NCBI RefSeq assembly: GCF_015356755.1
Contig: NZ_JADFCO010000066.1
Coordinates: 1 to 64,000 of the forward strand
Reading direction: 5' to 3'
DNA from: Nonlabens antarcticus
GTDB lineage: Bacteria > Bacteroidota > Bacteroidia > Flavobacteriales > Flavobacteriaceae
DNA length: 64,000 nucleotides
Made by a program: the position numbers and the translations under genes
Notes under the pieces: model-generated
What the model was told of the DNA's origin: nothing
The model's database searches: none
What the model saw: the letters and a program-made list of their open reading frames with translations, nothing else
Shown: in pieces, positions 8,485 to 18,529 of the stretch
Numbering within the stretch: position 1 is the first letter of the stretch
Layout: every line of letters starts with the position of its first letter

Positions 8485-10437
8485 TTAATCCCACTTCATC
8501 TTATGTAATCTAACCGCATTAAAAATAGCCAGCAACGCAACACCTACATCTGCAAAAACAGCTTCCCACATTGTTGCTAATCCACCAGCACCAAGAATTA
8601 GAACTATTACTTTTACACCGAAGGCCAAACCAATATTTTGCCATACAATTTTTCGAGTTGAACGACCAATTTGAATCGCTCTTGCAATCTTACTCGGTTG
8701 ATCTGTCTGTATAATAACATCGGCAGTTTCGATTGCGACATCGCTTCCTAAACCACCCATTGCAATACCTACACCACTTGCTGCCAAAACGGGTGCATCA
8801 TTGATGCCATCACCAATAAATGCTACTCTTGTATCAGGTTGTTGCTTGAGCTCTTCAACTTCGTTCAGTTTGTCTTCAGGTAACAATCCGCCTTTTGCCC
8901 AATCGATGTTCAATTCTTTTGCAACTTGTTGTGTAATAGAGTCCTTGTCGCCTGATAGCATTATGATCTTGGAAATTCCTGAATCTCGAATTTGTTTAAT
9001 GGCTTGGTGAGCATCATCCTTTAGTTCATCTGCAATGGTTACATAACCTGCAAATTTCCCATCAATGGATACCATAACGATTGATTCTACAATACCATCT
9101 GTTTCTGAAGGAACTTTTATCTTGTTTGAAATCATCAAGGCTTTGTTACCTACCAAAACTGTCTTTCCGTTGACTGTTCCTTTCAATCCCTTTCCGGCAA
9201 CCTCTGAAACATTAGTCGCTTCATAATCCGAACCGTCTGCTTTATATTCGAGGATAGCCTTTGCGATAGGATGGGTGGACTGTTCTTCCATTGCTATCAG
9301 GTATTTCACAAACTCGGTTTCCTCAAATGTAAAGGGTTTGATTTCCTTTATTTTAAAAACCCCTTTGGTAACGGTACCTGTTTTGTCCATCACGACCGTA
9401 TTCACTTTGGTAATTGCATCCAGAAAGGATGCGCCTTTGAACAGAATACCGTTGCGTGATGCTGCACCTAATCCGCCAAAATAGCCCAAAGGAATAGAAA
9501 TAACCAATGCGCAAGGGCACGAAATCACGAGGAATATCAATGCGCGATATAGCCAATCCCTAAACACGTAATCATTTACAAAGAAGTAAGGTAAGAATGT
9601 TAAGCCAATTGCTAAGAATACAACGATTGGTGTATAAATGCGCGCAAATTTTCTAATGAATAATTCTGTTTTTGATTTTCTGGCGGTCGCATTCTGTACC
9701 ATATCGAGAATACGTGCGATGGAACTGTCTTTGAATTCTTTGGTGGTTTGAACCTCAATTACACCATCGAGATTAATGCTTCCGGCAAAAACAGTATCGC
9801 CTTTAGCAATAGTATCAGGTTTGCTTTCGCCTGTCAAGGCAGCAGTATTAAAAGAACCTTTTTTTGAAAGTAGAATACCGTCAAGCGGAACCTTTTCGCC
9901 TACACGAACCTGAATCTTTTCGCCAATCTCAACAGACTCGGGACTAACTGAAATATAATCACCATCACGATAAACCAATGCCTCGTTGGGACGTACATCG
10001 AGTAAGGCTTTTATGTTACCTTTCGCACGGTTAACGGCCGCATTTTGGAACAGTTCGCCTACGGCATAGAACAACATTACGGCTACCCCTTCAGGGTATT
10101 CGCCAATGGCAAATGCCCCTAAGGTAGCGATGGACATCAATAAAAACTCGGTAAAAAAATCGCCATTTTTGATACTGTACCATCCTTCAATAATCACGGG
10201 AAATCCAACTGGAATATAGGCTACTGTGTACCACAATAAGCGAATCCATCCTTTGAAAAATGGAAAAGCATCAAAGTAGTCAATGGCAATTCCTGCTATC
10301 AACATCACAAAGCTGAAAATAGCTGGTAGATAAGTTCTAAAGTTTGAAACTTCTTTAGCGCTGCTATGATCGTGACTGTGTTCGCCCTGGTGTTCTTTGG
10401 GTTCTAAGTCACGTAAGTTTACTTTTTTCTTTTTCAT
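8485..10437 (-). CDS. Zn/Cd/Pb-type P1B ATPase
   Basis: This 650-residue metal-exporting ATPase lacks an N-terminal HMA domain and instead has a His-rich tail (residues 16-24). Motifs in order: TGES at 202-205, the membrane CPC at 307-309, the phosphorylated D351 in DKTGT, a later HP dipeptide, and GDGINDAP. In the last membrane helices a Lys and an Asp about 20 residues apart (FGVK..FADVG) match the zinc/cadmium/lead group rather than copper pumps. It is followed upstream by the Fur-family and efflux genes of the same strand. It should pump divalent metal out of the cytoplasm. Confidence 0.93.
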   Translation of the reverse strand: MKKKKVNLRDLEPKEHQGEHSHDHSSAKEVSNFRTYLPAIFSFVMLIAGIAIDYFDAFPFFKGWIRLLWYTVAYIPVGFPVIIEGWYSIKNGDFFTEFLLMSIATLGAFAIGEYPEGVAVMLFYAVGELFQNAAVNRAKGNIKALLDVRPNEALVYRDGDYISVSPESVEIGEKIQVRVGEKVPLDGILLSKKGSFNTAALTGESKPDTIAKGDTVFAGSINLDGVIEVQTTKEFKDSSIARILDMVQNATARKSKTELFIRKFARIYTPIVVFLAIGLTFLPYFFVNDYVFRDWLYRALIFLVISCPCALVISIPLGYFGGLGAASRNGILFKGASFLDAITKVNTVVMDKTGTVTKGVFKIKEIKPFTFEETEFVKYLIAMEEQSTHPIAKAILEYKADGSDYEATNVSEVAGKGLKGTVNGKTVLVGNKALMISNKIKVPSETDGIVESIVMVSIDGKFAGYVTIADELKDDAHQAIKQIRDSGISKIIMLSGDKDSITQQVAKELNIDWAKGGLLPEDKLNEVEELKQQPDTRVAFIGDGINDAPVLAASGVGIAMGGLGSDVAIETADVIIQTDQPSKIARAIQIGRSTRKIVWQNIGLAFGVKVIVLILGAGGLATMWEAVFADVGVALLAIFNAVRLHKMKWD

Positions 10438-10484
10438 AATTTTTGCAATTTCTTCTTATTTTTGATGCAACGGAAGTGCATTTA

Positions 10485-10898
10485 TTATCCACTACACTTT
10501 TCGCAAATGCCTTTAACAATCAAATTCGCATCCTCAGCTATATATCCATCGGGCAAGTTGATATGCGGAATTTTTTGTTCAGTCAGACAAACGGTTTCTT
10601 CACAGTTGTTGCAATGAAAATGCAAGTGCAGATCTTGTTCAAGTTCGCAGTTGCAACCTGGTTCACATAATGCATATTTTGAAATGTGGGTGCCATCATC
10701 TATTTGGTGCACGATTCCTTTTTCCTCAAAAGTTTTTAGAGTACGATACAACGTAGTCCTGTCCGCTTTCGCGAAAGCGTTCTCGATGTCCGTCAACGCA
10801 ACGGCCACTTCTTTTTCGGCCATATACTTATAAATCAATATGCGCATTGCCGTGGGACGAACCCCATTGTCATTTAATCTTTTTTCTATTTCTTTCAT
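10485..10898 (-). CDS. Fur-family transcriptional regulator
   Basis: The 137-residue protein has a winged-helix N-terminus (RPTAMRILIYKYM) and the C-terminal metal region HLHFHCNNC, followed by CEKC at the end. These two CxxC pairs bind structural zinc in Fur-family proteins. Within this metal-efflux cluster it probably senses zinc or a related metal and controls the operon. It overlaps the CDF-like gene by four bases and precedes the P-type ATPase by 47 bases. The coding sequence contains a full copy of the CGCTTTCGCGAAAGCG palindrome at 10764-10779, read as AFAKA. Confidence 0.9.
   Translation of the reverse strand: MKEIEKRLNDNGVRPTAMRILIYKYMAEKEVAVALTDIENAFAKADRTTLYRTLKTFEEKGIVHQIDDGTHISKYALCEPGCNCELEQDLHLHFHCNNCEETVCLTEQKIPHINLPDGYIAEDANLIVKGICEKCSG
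10764..10779. repeat. Palindrome copy inside the Fur-family gene
   Basis: The full 16-base form, read AFAKA in frame. Confidence 0.9.
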
Positions 10899-11536
10899 TT
10901 CTTATCGATGTTGTTTTTGATTTTTTGTGCTTTAGAATAGGCTTCCAAACCTTCTTTTGCTGCGTATGGCACTATCAATAAGGCCGCAACAGGGTCAGCC
11001 CACCACCAGCCCAGCCATTTCACGAGAAATAGGCCTATCAGAACTACCACAGTTTGATATAGACAGATAAAAGTGTCTTTAGCATCTGCCAATAGAGCAG
11101 GGCTATCCAATTTGTGCCCATACTTTCGCTTGTAGTAAATCAGAATAGGGTTCACCACTAATGAAACTATCAGTATCACGATACCTAACGTGGACCAAGT
11201 GGCAGTTTCTTGACTCATTAGTTTTGATATGGAATCATAGGATATGAATACACATATGAGAGCAAAGGATATTGCAATAACGTAAAGGGTTGTCATTTTT
11301 CTTTGCTCTACGCGCCTTTCGTCCAGACCCTTGATTTCACCGTGCAATCGCCAACCCAGCGTTCCCGCACTTATGACTTCGATAGTGCTGTCTAATCCCC
11401 AGCCTATCAAAGCCGAACTATTTGCCGTGAATCCCGCTATAAGCGATACGACCACTTCGATAATGTCATAGATGACATTCCAGATTTGAAGCGTTCTTGC
11501 TTGTTTTAGATTTTGTTTTCTCTTTTTATCCATCAC
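10895..11536 (-). CDS. Compact CDF-like cation transporter
   Basis: The 213-residue membrane protein has about five to six helices. The acidic GWGLDSTIE in an early helix and LADAKDTF in a later one correspond to the metal-binding positions of cation diffusion facilitators. The usual cytoplasmic C-terminal domain is missing, so it is shorter than classic CDF exporters (about 300 residues). Many short family members exist, so this is probably natural rather than truncated. It lies one base after the RND adaptor gene and overlaps the regulator by four bases, indicating co-expression. Confidence 0.85.
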   Translation of the reverse strand: MMDKKRKQNLKQARTLQIWNVIYDIIEVVVSLIAGFTANSSALIGWGLDSTIEVISAGTLGWRLHGEIKGLDERRVEQRKMTTLYVIAISFALICVFISYDSISKLMSQETATWSTLGIVILIVSLVVNPILIYYKRKYGHKLDSPALLADAKDTFICLYQTVVVLIGLFLVKWLGWWWADPVAALLIVPYAAKEGLEAYSKAQKIKNNIDKK

Positions 11537-11537
11537 A

Positions 11538-12740
11538 TTAATGTCCTTCTTCCTCGTTTTCCCCTTTTTTCATTTCCGCCATTAAATAGTAGGCGTTATT
11601 AAAGGCATATTTGGTATTCGGTTCTTGTTCGGTCAGAAAATCAATGGCAATCCAATCGCCATCGTGTGTGCCTTTTATGATTTCCACGGGCATAAACTTC
11701 CAATCTTCGCCTTCCTTTTTTGCTGTAAATACAAAGGACTTTTCGCCATCGGCTGCAATGGCACTTTCAGGAATTGCCGTGGTCATCGAATTATCTGTTT
11801 GAATACGCCCTTGAATGTACATTCCCGGTATCAGGTTGCCTTCTTTATTTTCGATTTCTGCGTGTACGTGTATTGCTTTTGGATTCTGCTCAAAAGTTTT
11901 ACCCACGGAATAAATTTCCGCTGTAAGTTCCTTTCCCGGAATAGATTGGACATTGAAGGTAACTTTTTGTCCTTCCTTTACTTTATAAACATCTTTTTCA
12001 AAAACCATCAAATCGGCGTGGACGTGATGGGTGTCCACGATTTCCATTAGGTCTGTCTGAGGTTCTACATACTGTCCCGTTTTGATGGCTACTTTTTGCA
12101 CAAAGCCTTCAATGGGACTTCGCAAGGCCACACGTTGATAAATAGTGCCGTTTCTCAAGCCAGATGCACTAACATTTAATTGTTGTAATTGTGCTTCCAA
12201 ACCGTTCGCCATACTTCTGGATGCCTGATATTCCGCTTCTGCTTTTTGAAAATTGGCACCGCTGCCCACACCTGCGTTATATAAGGTTTTTTGTCGTTCA
12301 AATTCTTTCTTTAAAAACTGGCTGTTACTATAAGTATTGAGATAATCTGTCTGCTTTTGGATAATATTGGGATGTGATAAATAAGCGACCGTTTGACCTT
12401 TGTTGACCTTATCGCCCTCGATAACCTCGATGGAAACCACATTTGCACCTAAAACCGAAGTTATAGTGGCTTCATTCTGTGGTGGCACTTCAAGTTGGCC
12501 GTTGGCTTGCACATAACCACCCATATTGCGCTGTGCGAGCGTGTCCACTTTCATTTGCAAGGCATTATATTGTTGTGCTGTAAGCATCACTTCTTCAGCT
12601 TCGCTTTCTGAATGTGCTTCTTCTGTTTCGGGATTATCCCCTTTGTTTTCGGCGGTTTCGGATTTGGAATCCCCACAGGCTGTTAGCCCCAAAAGCATTA
12701 TTGTTAGTCCGATAACCATATAATTAGATACGTTTTTCAT
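11538..12740 (-). CDS. RND efflux periplasmic adaptor (CzcB/CusB-like)
   Basis: This 400-residue lipoprotein has a signal peptide ending in LTAC, giving a lipidated Cys near residue 22. A low-complexity acidic/His stretch (SESEAEE) follows. The membrane-fusion-protein core has a barrel-sandwich half (VIEGDKVNKGQTVAYL), a helical hairpin near 130-190, and a second half with SPIEGFVQKV. It would join the RND pump in the inner membrane to the outer-membrane channel. The pump gene starts just upstream and ends five bases before this gene begins, so both form one transcript. Confidence 0.92.
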   Translation of the reverse strand: MKNVSNYMVIGLTIMLLGLTACGDSKSETAENKGDNPETEEAHSESEAEEVMLTAQQYNALQMKVDTLAQRNMGGYVQANGQLEVPPQNEATITSVLGANVVSIEVIEGDKVNKGQTVAYLSHPNIIQKQTDYLNTYSNSQFLKKEFERQKTLYNAGVGSGANFQKAEAEYQASRSMANGLEAQLQQLNVSASGLRNGTIYQRVALRSPIEGFVQKVAIKTGQYVEPQTDLMEIVDTHHVHADLMVFEKDVYKVKEGQKVTFNVQSIPGKELTAEIYSVGKTFEQNPKAIHVHAEIENKEGNLIPGMYIQGRIQTDNSMTTAIPESAIAADGEKSFVFTAKKEGEDWKFMPVEIIKGTHDGDWIAIDFLTEQEPNTKYAFNNAYYLMAEMKKGENEEEGH

Positions 12741-12744
12741 TTTT

Positions 12745-15700
12745 TTATTGCTTAAAATATTGTAGTTCGAATACTGATTTTAGATAATTGTCAAGCGCGT
12801 CCAGCGCATCCATTTCGGTGTTTATAGCATCCCGTATAATCTGCGTGAATGCTGCATAGTCCACCGCACCTTCCTTATAGGCAAGCAGCGCACCCTTGCG
12901 CTGTTCCTCGGCAAGTGGCAAGGCTTTGTCTCTATAAAATTGCCAAGATGCGTTCCATTTTTGATAGACTTGCACGGCTTGTCGATATTCGGATTGTAAT
13001 TGGCGCTGGGTAAAGTCTGCATTGGTCTTTGCGATTTCACTATCAACTTTTGCGGCTTTGGCTTGACTACGCTGTGTTCCGGAAAAGATTGGGATGGAAA
13101 TACCTGCTTGATAGGTGTAAAAGCCGCTATTACCATTTACCTGTTGTAGCCCGCCCTGAAGGTTGAACTTGGGTAACAAGTCAGCACGAGCTGCATCATA
13201 TTTTGCCTCGGCTTCGACGATGCGCCTATGCGAAAGTCTAAGCTCAGGATGTTTTCCTAAATCCGAATCCAATCCCAAAATAACTACCTCAGTTTCGTCA
13301 AGATTTCTGGGAACTGAATAGTACGTATCTGACACCAACCATAGATTTAACTTTTGAAGGGCAATGGCATAGTCGCTTTTGGCCTGTTGCAGTTTATTAC
13401 TGATTTGCAACGCTTGATTTTTAGCCGATAAATATTCCAATCTGGAAATGGCTTCTACTTCGAAGTTGAGTTGAATAGCCGTTTCAAATTTTGAATAAAT
13501 GGAATCCAGCTCGCGGTACAGTTCAAATTTCTGTCTTTGTTGGTAAGCCTGCGACCACGCCTTTTTCACTTCCTGTTCTACTTGCAGTCCAGAAAGGTCG
13601 AGAGCGGTTTCAGCCAAAGCAATACGTTGTTTTTGCAGACGCTTTTTTGCACCAATACCCAATAGGTCTATATTTTGTTGCCCTACACCAACTAAAGTAT
13701 AAATGCCCTGACCATCCGCAATTTCTTCGCCACCCGTAAAAACTTGGGTGTTTCCAAAATCATAGGCATTTCCTTTGAGTGCATTCTGTCGTTGAATTTC
13801 TAACTGTTTCGTTTTCAATAAAGGATAGTTTTCCTTGGAAATTTCTACTGCTCTTTCCAATGAAATAATTGGTAAAGAATCTTGAGGTTGGATTTGTTGT
13901 GCTTTCCCTTCGACTGCGCTCTGGGCAGGCACGAAACCTTCCTGTGCATTCACTTCGGTAGGCAGGGCGGATGTAAACAGAAGACAAACAACAGCCGTTG
14001 TGGTAACAAATTTTGGATTGAATTTCTTCTTCCGTTCCGACCGTTTTTCGACCCATTGGTAAAAGATGGGAAGAATAAATAGCGTCAAAAGTGTTGAAGT
14101 TATCAATCCACCTATAACCACAGTTGCCAATGGTCGCTGCACTTCAGCACCTGCCGAAGCTGATATCGCCATTGGAAGAAATCCTAAAATATCGGTAAAG
14201 GCCGTTAGCATTATTGGGCGTATCCTACGTTTCGTGCCTTCCACGATACGGTCTTTCAAATTGGTCACGCCTTCTTCCTTCAATTCATTCAGTCCGCTAA
14301 TCATTACCAATCCGTTTAATACTGCTACACCAAATAGCACAATAAAACCTACCCCTGCGGAAATACTGAAGGGCATATCCCTTAACCAGAGAGCGAACAC
14401 GCCGCCTATGGTCGCCATTGGGATGGCCAAATAAATCATCAAGGTTTGCGGGAATGATTTTAATGCGAAATATATCAAAATGAAAATCAGCAATAAAGCA
14501 ATGGGAACCACAGTCTGTAATCGCTCGCTTGCTCTTTCGAGATTTTCAAATGCACCACCATACCGGATAAAATAGCCTGGTGGTAAATCAAGGTTTGCAT
14601 CCAGTTTATCCTTAATCTCGTTAACCAAGGATTCCACATCGCGTCCGCGAACATTTACACCCACATAGGTTCTTCGATTGGTATTGTCCCGACTAATCTG
14701 CATCGGACCAGGTGTATATTCAATAGTGGCCAATTCTTGAAGCGGAATCTGTGAGCCATTCGGTAAATTGATATACAGATTCCGAATGTCACTTATATCA
14801 GTACGGTTCTGCTCGTCAAGCCGAACGACCAAATCAAAACGCTTTTCGCCTTCAAAAATGACACCTGCATATCCGCCCGCAAAAGCGGACTGCACCATTG
14901 TATTCAGTTGGTCAATACTTACCCCATACTGAGCCAGTTTGTTGCGATTGTATTTAATGGTCATTTGTGGCAGTCCAGAAGTGGCTTCTGCCCTCATATC
15001 GCCTATACCTTCAGTACCTGCAATGATTTTTGTAATCTCATCGGCTTTTGAAGCAAGTACGTCAATATCCTCGCCGTAAATTTTAATGGCAACATCTTCA
15101 CGGATACCCTCTAACAGTTCATTAAAGCGCATTTCGATGGGTTGGGTAAACTCATAATTAACACCAGGAATTATACTCACGGCATCCTTCATTTTATCAA
15201 TAAGTTCATCCTTGTTATCGGCGGACACCCATTCGTCTTGAGGTTTTAGAATGACGAAGACATCCGCAAAATCCATCGGCATCGGGTCTGTTGGCACTTC
15301 GGCCACACCGATACGACTTACTATCTTATCCACCTCTGGAAATTCGGCTTTTACAATACGCTCTATTTTAGTTGTGGTCTCAATGGTCTCACTTAGTGAG
15401 CTTCCGGGTTTAAGTATAGCGTGAAATGCAATATCGCCTTCATCAAGTTGGGGAATGAACTCGCCACCCATTCTTGTAAACATAAAAACGGTAAGGGCAA
15501 ATATGGCGACGGCAATCCCAACAATCCATTTCCCTTTGTTCAAGGTCTTGATTAATAGCGGCTCATACTTCCGCTGTACCCATAGCACAAAACGGTCGCC
15601 CCAAGATTTTTTTTCTGTCTTGGGTGGTTTTAGGAACAGGGCAGACATCATTGGTACATAGGTCAGGCAAAGAAACATAGCACCTGTCATAGCAAATATG

Positions 15701-17142
15701 AACGTGAGCGCCATTGGGTGAAACATTTTGCCCTCGATTCCTTCTAACGCCAGTATGGGCAAGAATACAATAAGGATTATCAACTGCCCGAAGAAGGCGG
15801 CGTTCATCATTTTTTTTGATGCGTTTGCGGCTATGTCATCGCGCTTTTCCTTGTTTAAAGACTTCTTTTTAAGGATGTAGCTTCCCATTAAGAATACGCT
15901 GGCTTCTACAATAATGACCGCGCCATCTACGATAATGCCGAAATCGATGGCACCCAAACTCATAAGGTTTGCCCATACGTCAAAAACATTCATAAGAATA
16001 AATGCGAACAATAGGGATAAGGGGATGGTAGAGGCCACAATAAGACCACCACGCCAGTTCCCTAAAAGGAAAACAAGAACAAAAATTACGATGAGTGCAC
16101 CTTCAAGCAGATTGTTGCGCACCGTGCCTGTAGTTTCATTTATGAGTTTACTTCTGTCCAATAAGGGCTGAATAACGACACCTTCAGGTAGCGATTTTTG
16201 TATTTCGTCCATCCGGTCTTTCACGCGGACAATAACCTCGTTTGAGTTTGCCCCTTTGAGCATCATAACGAGACCACCAACAACCTCGCCTTCGCCATCC
16301 TGGGTTAATGCCCCATAGCGCACGGCAGAACCAAAGCCTACAACGGCAACGTCGCTTACAGTAATTGGTATGCCATTTTCATTTTTGATAACTATTTTTC
16401 TAATATCTTCAAGGCTTCGTATCAAACCTTCGCCACGAATGAAGTTGGCCTGATGGTTTTTCTCAATGTAAGCACCACCTGTGTTTTTGTTATTGGCTTC
16501 TAAAGCTTTAAAAACGTCAGTAATCGTCAACCCGATTGCCCTTAATTCATTGGGGTCAACAGCGACTTCATACTGCTTTATTTTGCCGCCGATGGCGTTA
16601 ATTTCAACAACGCCGGGAACCATTGCCATTTGCCGTTGCACAATCCAATCTTGCATTGTTCGCAAATCAGACAATGAATATTTATCTTGAAATTCAGGTT
16701 TTACTTTTAGGGTATATTGATACACTTCCCCCAAGCCTGTTGAAATTGGTCCCATACTTGGCTGTCCAAAACCTTCGGGAATTTGTTCGCGTACTTCTGT
16801 CAGTTTTTCAGAAACAAGTTGACGCGGTAGATAGGTGCCCATATCATCATCAAAAACGACAGTTACCACGGAAAGCCCGAAACGGGAAACCGAGCGGATT
16901 TCCTTAACGTTGGGCAAATTGCTCATAGCCACCTCGACGGGATAGGTTACGAATTGCTCAATATCTTCCGTTCCTAAATTGGGCGATTGTGTTATGACCT
17001 GTACCTGATTATTGGTAATATCGGGTACGGCATCGATAGGAACTTGGGTCATACTGTATATGCCAGCACCAATTAGCGCTAATGTGAGCAGACCAATAAT
17101 AAATTTGTTATTGATTGAGAAATCAATGATTCTGTTAATCAT
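12745..17142 (-). CDS. CzcA-type RND pump fused to CzcC-like channel
   Basis: The first roughly 1,040 residues are a heavy-metal RND pump. DFGIIVDGAVIIVE in helix 4 is the signature of the cobalt/zinc/cadmium subgroup, not the copper/silver one. After the last pump helix the frame continues through a basic segment and a signal-peptide-like stretch (VCLLFTSALPTEVNAQ). About 400 residues of an outer-membrane efflux (TolC/CzcC-like) domain follow, with long Ala/Gln-rich helices. The ATG at 17142 (MINRIIDFS) is chosen because it gives the usual CzcA N-terminus; an upstream extension is not conserved in type. With the adaptor, one operon encodes a full trans-envelope efflux complex. Confidence 0.92.
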   Translation of the reverse strand: MINRIIDFSINNKFIIGLLTLALIGAGIYSMTQVPIDAVPDITNNQVQVITQSPNLGTEDIEQFVTYPVEVAMSNLPNVKEIRSVSRFGLSVVTVVFDDDMGTYLPRQLVSEKLTEVREQIPEGFGQPSMGPISTGLGEVYQYTLKVKPEFQDKYSLSDLRTMQDWIVQRQMAMVPGVVEINAIGGKIKQYEVAVDPNELRAIGLTITDVFKALEANNKNTGGAYIEKNHQANFIRGEGLIRSLEDIRKIVIKNENGIPITVSDVAVVGFGSAVRYGALTQDGEGEVVGGLVMMLKGANSNEVIVRVKDRMDEIQKSLPEGVVIQPLLDRSKLINETTGTVRNNLLEGALIVIFVLVFLLGNWRGGLIVASTIPLSLLFAFILMNVFDVWANLMSLGAIDFGIIVDGAVIIVEASVFLMGSYILKKKSLNKEKRDDIAANASKKMMNAAFFGQLIILIVFLPILALEGIEGKMFHPMALTFIFAMTGAMFLCLTYVPMMSALFLKPPKTEKKSWGDRFVLWVQRKYEPLLIKTLNKGKWIVGIAVAIFALTVFMFTRMGGEFIPQLDEGDIAFHAILKPGSSLSETIETTTKIERIVKAEFPEVDKIVSRIGVAEVPTDPMPMDFADVFVILKPQDEWVSADNKDELIDKMKDAVSIIPGVNYEFTQPIEMRFNELLEGIREDVAIKIYGEDIDVLASKADEITKIIAGTEGIGDMRAEATSGLPQMTIKYNRNKLAQYGVSIDQLNTMVQSAFAGGYAGVIFEGEKRFDLVVRLDEQNRTDISDIRNLYINLPNGSQIPLQELATIEYTPGPMQISRDNTNRRTYVGVNVRGRDVESLVNEIKDKLDANLDLPPGYFIRYGGAFENLERASERLQTVVPIALLLIFILIYFALKSFPQTLMIYLAIPMATIGGVFALWLRDMPFSISAGVGFIVLFGVAVLNGLVMISGLNELKEEGVTNLKDRIVEGTKRRIRPIMLTAFTDILGFLPMAISASAGAEVQRPLATVVIGGLITSTLLTLFILPIFYQWVEKRSERKKKFNPKFVTTTAVVCLLFTSALPTEVNAQEGFVPAQSAVEGKAQQIQPQDSLPIISLERAVEISKENYPLLKTKQLEIQRQNALKGNAYDFGNTQVFTGGEEIADGQGIYTLVGVGQQNIDLLGIGAKKRLQKQRIALAETALDLSGLQVEQEVKKAWSQAYQQRQKFELYRELDSIYSKFETAIQLNFEVEAISRLEYLSAKNQALQISNKLQQAKSDYAIALQKLNLWLVSDTYYSVPRNLDETEVVILGLDSDLGKHPELRLSHRRIVEAEAKYDAARADLLPKFNLQGGLQQVNGNSGFYTYQAGISIPIFSGTQRSQAKAAKVDSEIAKTNADFTQRQLQSEYRQAVQVYQKWNASWQFYRDKALPLAEEQRKGALLAYKEGAVDYAAFTQIIRDAINTEMDALDALDNYLKSVFELQYFKQ

Positions 17143-17268
17143 AGATAAGGATGTTAATTCAGTTAAAATTCTTGTTGAGCACATTGCATAAAATGCAATG
17201 AACAACTTTGACGAATCCAATAGATGGACACGTCAAAATCAGGATATAGTTATCCTATAAAAACTGAA

Positions 17269-17577
17269 TTATACCCGAGGGGGCTGTAATAAGGAATGTG
17301 GAATGTCTTTGCCAAGATTATCGAAATGGGCAAAGAATTCGTGAGGAATAGCAGGCTGTAGCGGTTGAAATGCAACCAATCCAAAATTTATCGTGTGAAC
17401 GTGGCAGCAATGACATTGGCAAAAGGGCGAGCATAACTCACAGTCTTGATCGTGGTCGCCATCAAAGTCAATTACCGCAACAACTTGGGAATCATCTTTG
17501 CTATCATTCATATCGCTACAAGGCACAGCATTGAGTGCCAAGAAATAAAAAGATAATATGATTGTTATGAGTTTCAC
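17269..17577 (-). CDS. DUF6660-like Cys/His-rich exported protein
   Basis: The most plausible start is the GTG at 17577 (VKLITIILSFYFLALN), which gives a clean signal peptide and about 102 residues. The mature part has an acidic stretch (DFDGDHDQD) and then CELCSPFCQCHCCHVH, a dense cluster of cysteines and histidines suited to binding metal. Small proteins of this kind are often found upstream of flavobacterial czc/cus operons. It precedes the pump gene on the same strand and may sequester periplasmic metal. The family name is from recall. Confidence 0.65.
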   Translation of the reverse strand: MKLITIILSFYFLALNAVPCSDMNDSKDDSQVVAVIDFDGDHDQDCELCSPFCQCHCCHVHTINFGLVAFQPLQPAIPHEFFAHFDNLGKDIPHSLLQPPRV

Positions 17578-17671
17578 GATGTAAAGATAAAAAGATTTTG
17601 ATGCAACTGTGTTGCAAAATGATAAAGCTGAAAAAGTCCAGTTTGAGGTACTGGACAAACCTTTATTTATT

Positions 17672-18508
17672 TTATGCCATAGCATAGACTTCATCGAACA
17701 GCTTTTTATCCAACCGTTCTTGTTGGCCAAAGCTTTTCTTCAAAACATTATGAAGTATTGAATTAAATGCATTGTAACCTAACCATAGGTTCGGTTCTTC
17801 ATTGAGCAACAAGGCTTCATAGTTTAAGATTTCGATGACCTCACGAGATTTTTTCGACGGGTCACTGTTCTTGTCGCTACATTCATACCTGAACAATTTC
17901 GTTCTGTCAAGAATCGCCTTAACAAATTCCTGTGTATCGATAATTTTAAATTCCTTCATCTTGTCGAATTTCTTGGTAATGGCATAGAATTCATTGTCCA
18001 GAAACTTATCGAATAGATTGTTCAGCCTCGGCATAATCAAGTGCGTATTGTTCTTACTATGTTTGATGGAAAACTCAATTTCTGCTTGTGAAACGTGCAG
18101 TCCGTTTGAACATACTTCTCTATAAAATCCGAAGTGTCCAGAGGTCTTTTCGCTACCGTCATAAGAGTTTTTGAACCGAAGCATCGGCAATATCAAGTCC
18201 TTATGGTTCTTGACTGTAAACTGGCTTTTGTCGTCGATAATAAAGTCAGTAATGAACGACCTATCATTTTTGTTGATGGTGCGTTTGTGGAAGTTAAGTT
18301 GTGCATCGGTCAGCATCTCTTCAGCTTTCTTGAAGAAGAGTTGATTCGGAATGTGGCCATAGCTGTTCGATACCACATTTACGATTTTGCCATTTGAGAT
18401 TATGGCATTTTCAAGCCCTCTTCGGGATTCCATCTGGGTCAGAGTTTTTAAGGATTTCATTTCGGATGGCACGAAAATTTCATCCTGTTGCAAATTTTGT
18501 AAATACAT
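17672..18508 (-). CDS. DUF932 family protein (intact copy)
   Basis: The 278-residue protein begins MYLQNLQQDEIFVPSEMKSL. The ATG at 18508 is preferred over an upstream non-ATG extension because it lies 22 bases from leader repeat B. DUF932 proteins are frequent on plasmids and conjugative elements, and their role is unknown. Recognisable blocks are GKIVNVVSNSYGHIPNQLFF and GHFGFYREVCSNGLHV. A frameshifted paralogue sits at 427-1267. It lies between the ParB-like gene and the metal block and is part of the element backbone. Confidence 0.88.
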   Translation of the reverse strand: MYLQNLQQDEIFVPSEMKSLKTLTQMESRRGLENAIISNGKIVNVVSNSYGHIPNQLFFKKAEEMLTDAQLNFHKRTINKNDRSFITDFIIDDKSQFTVKNHKDLILPMLRFKNSYDGSEKTSGHFGFYREVCSNGLHVSQAEIEFSIKHSKNNTHLIMPRLNNLFDKFLDNEFYAITKKFDKMKEFKIIDTQEFVKAILDRTKLFRYECSDKNSDPSKKSREVIEILNYEALLLNEEPNLWLGYNAFNSILHNVLKKSFGQQERLDKKLFDEVYAMA

Positions 18509-18529
18509 AGCTTTTGAATTTTGATTAAA

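Noticed and set aside
12745-17142. Possible frameshift or assembly joining of czcA and a separate czcC
   Set aside because: The frame is continuous through the junction with no stop, and the linker retains both a pump end and a signal-like segment, so a true fusion is more likely.
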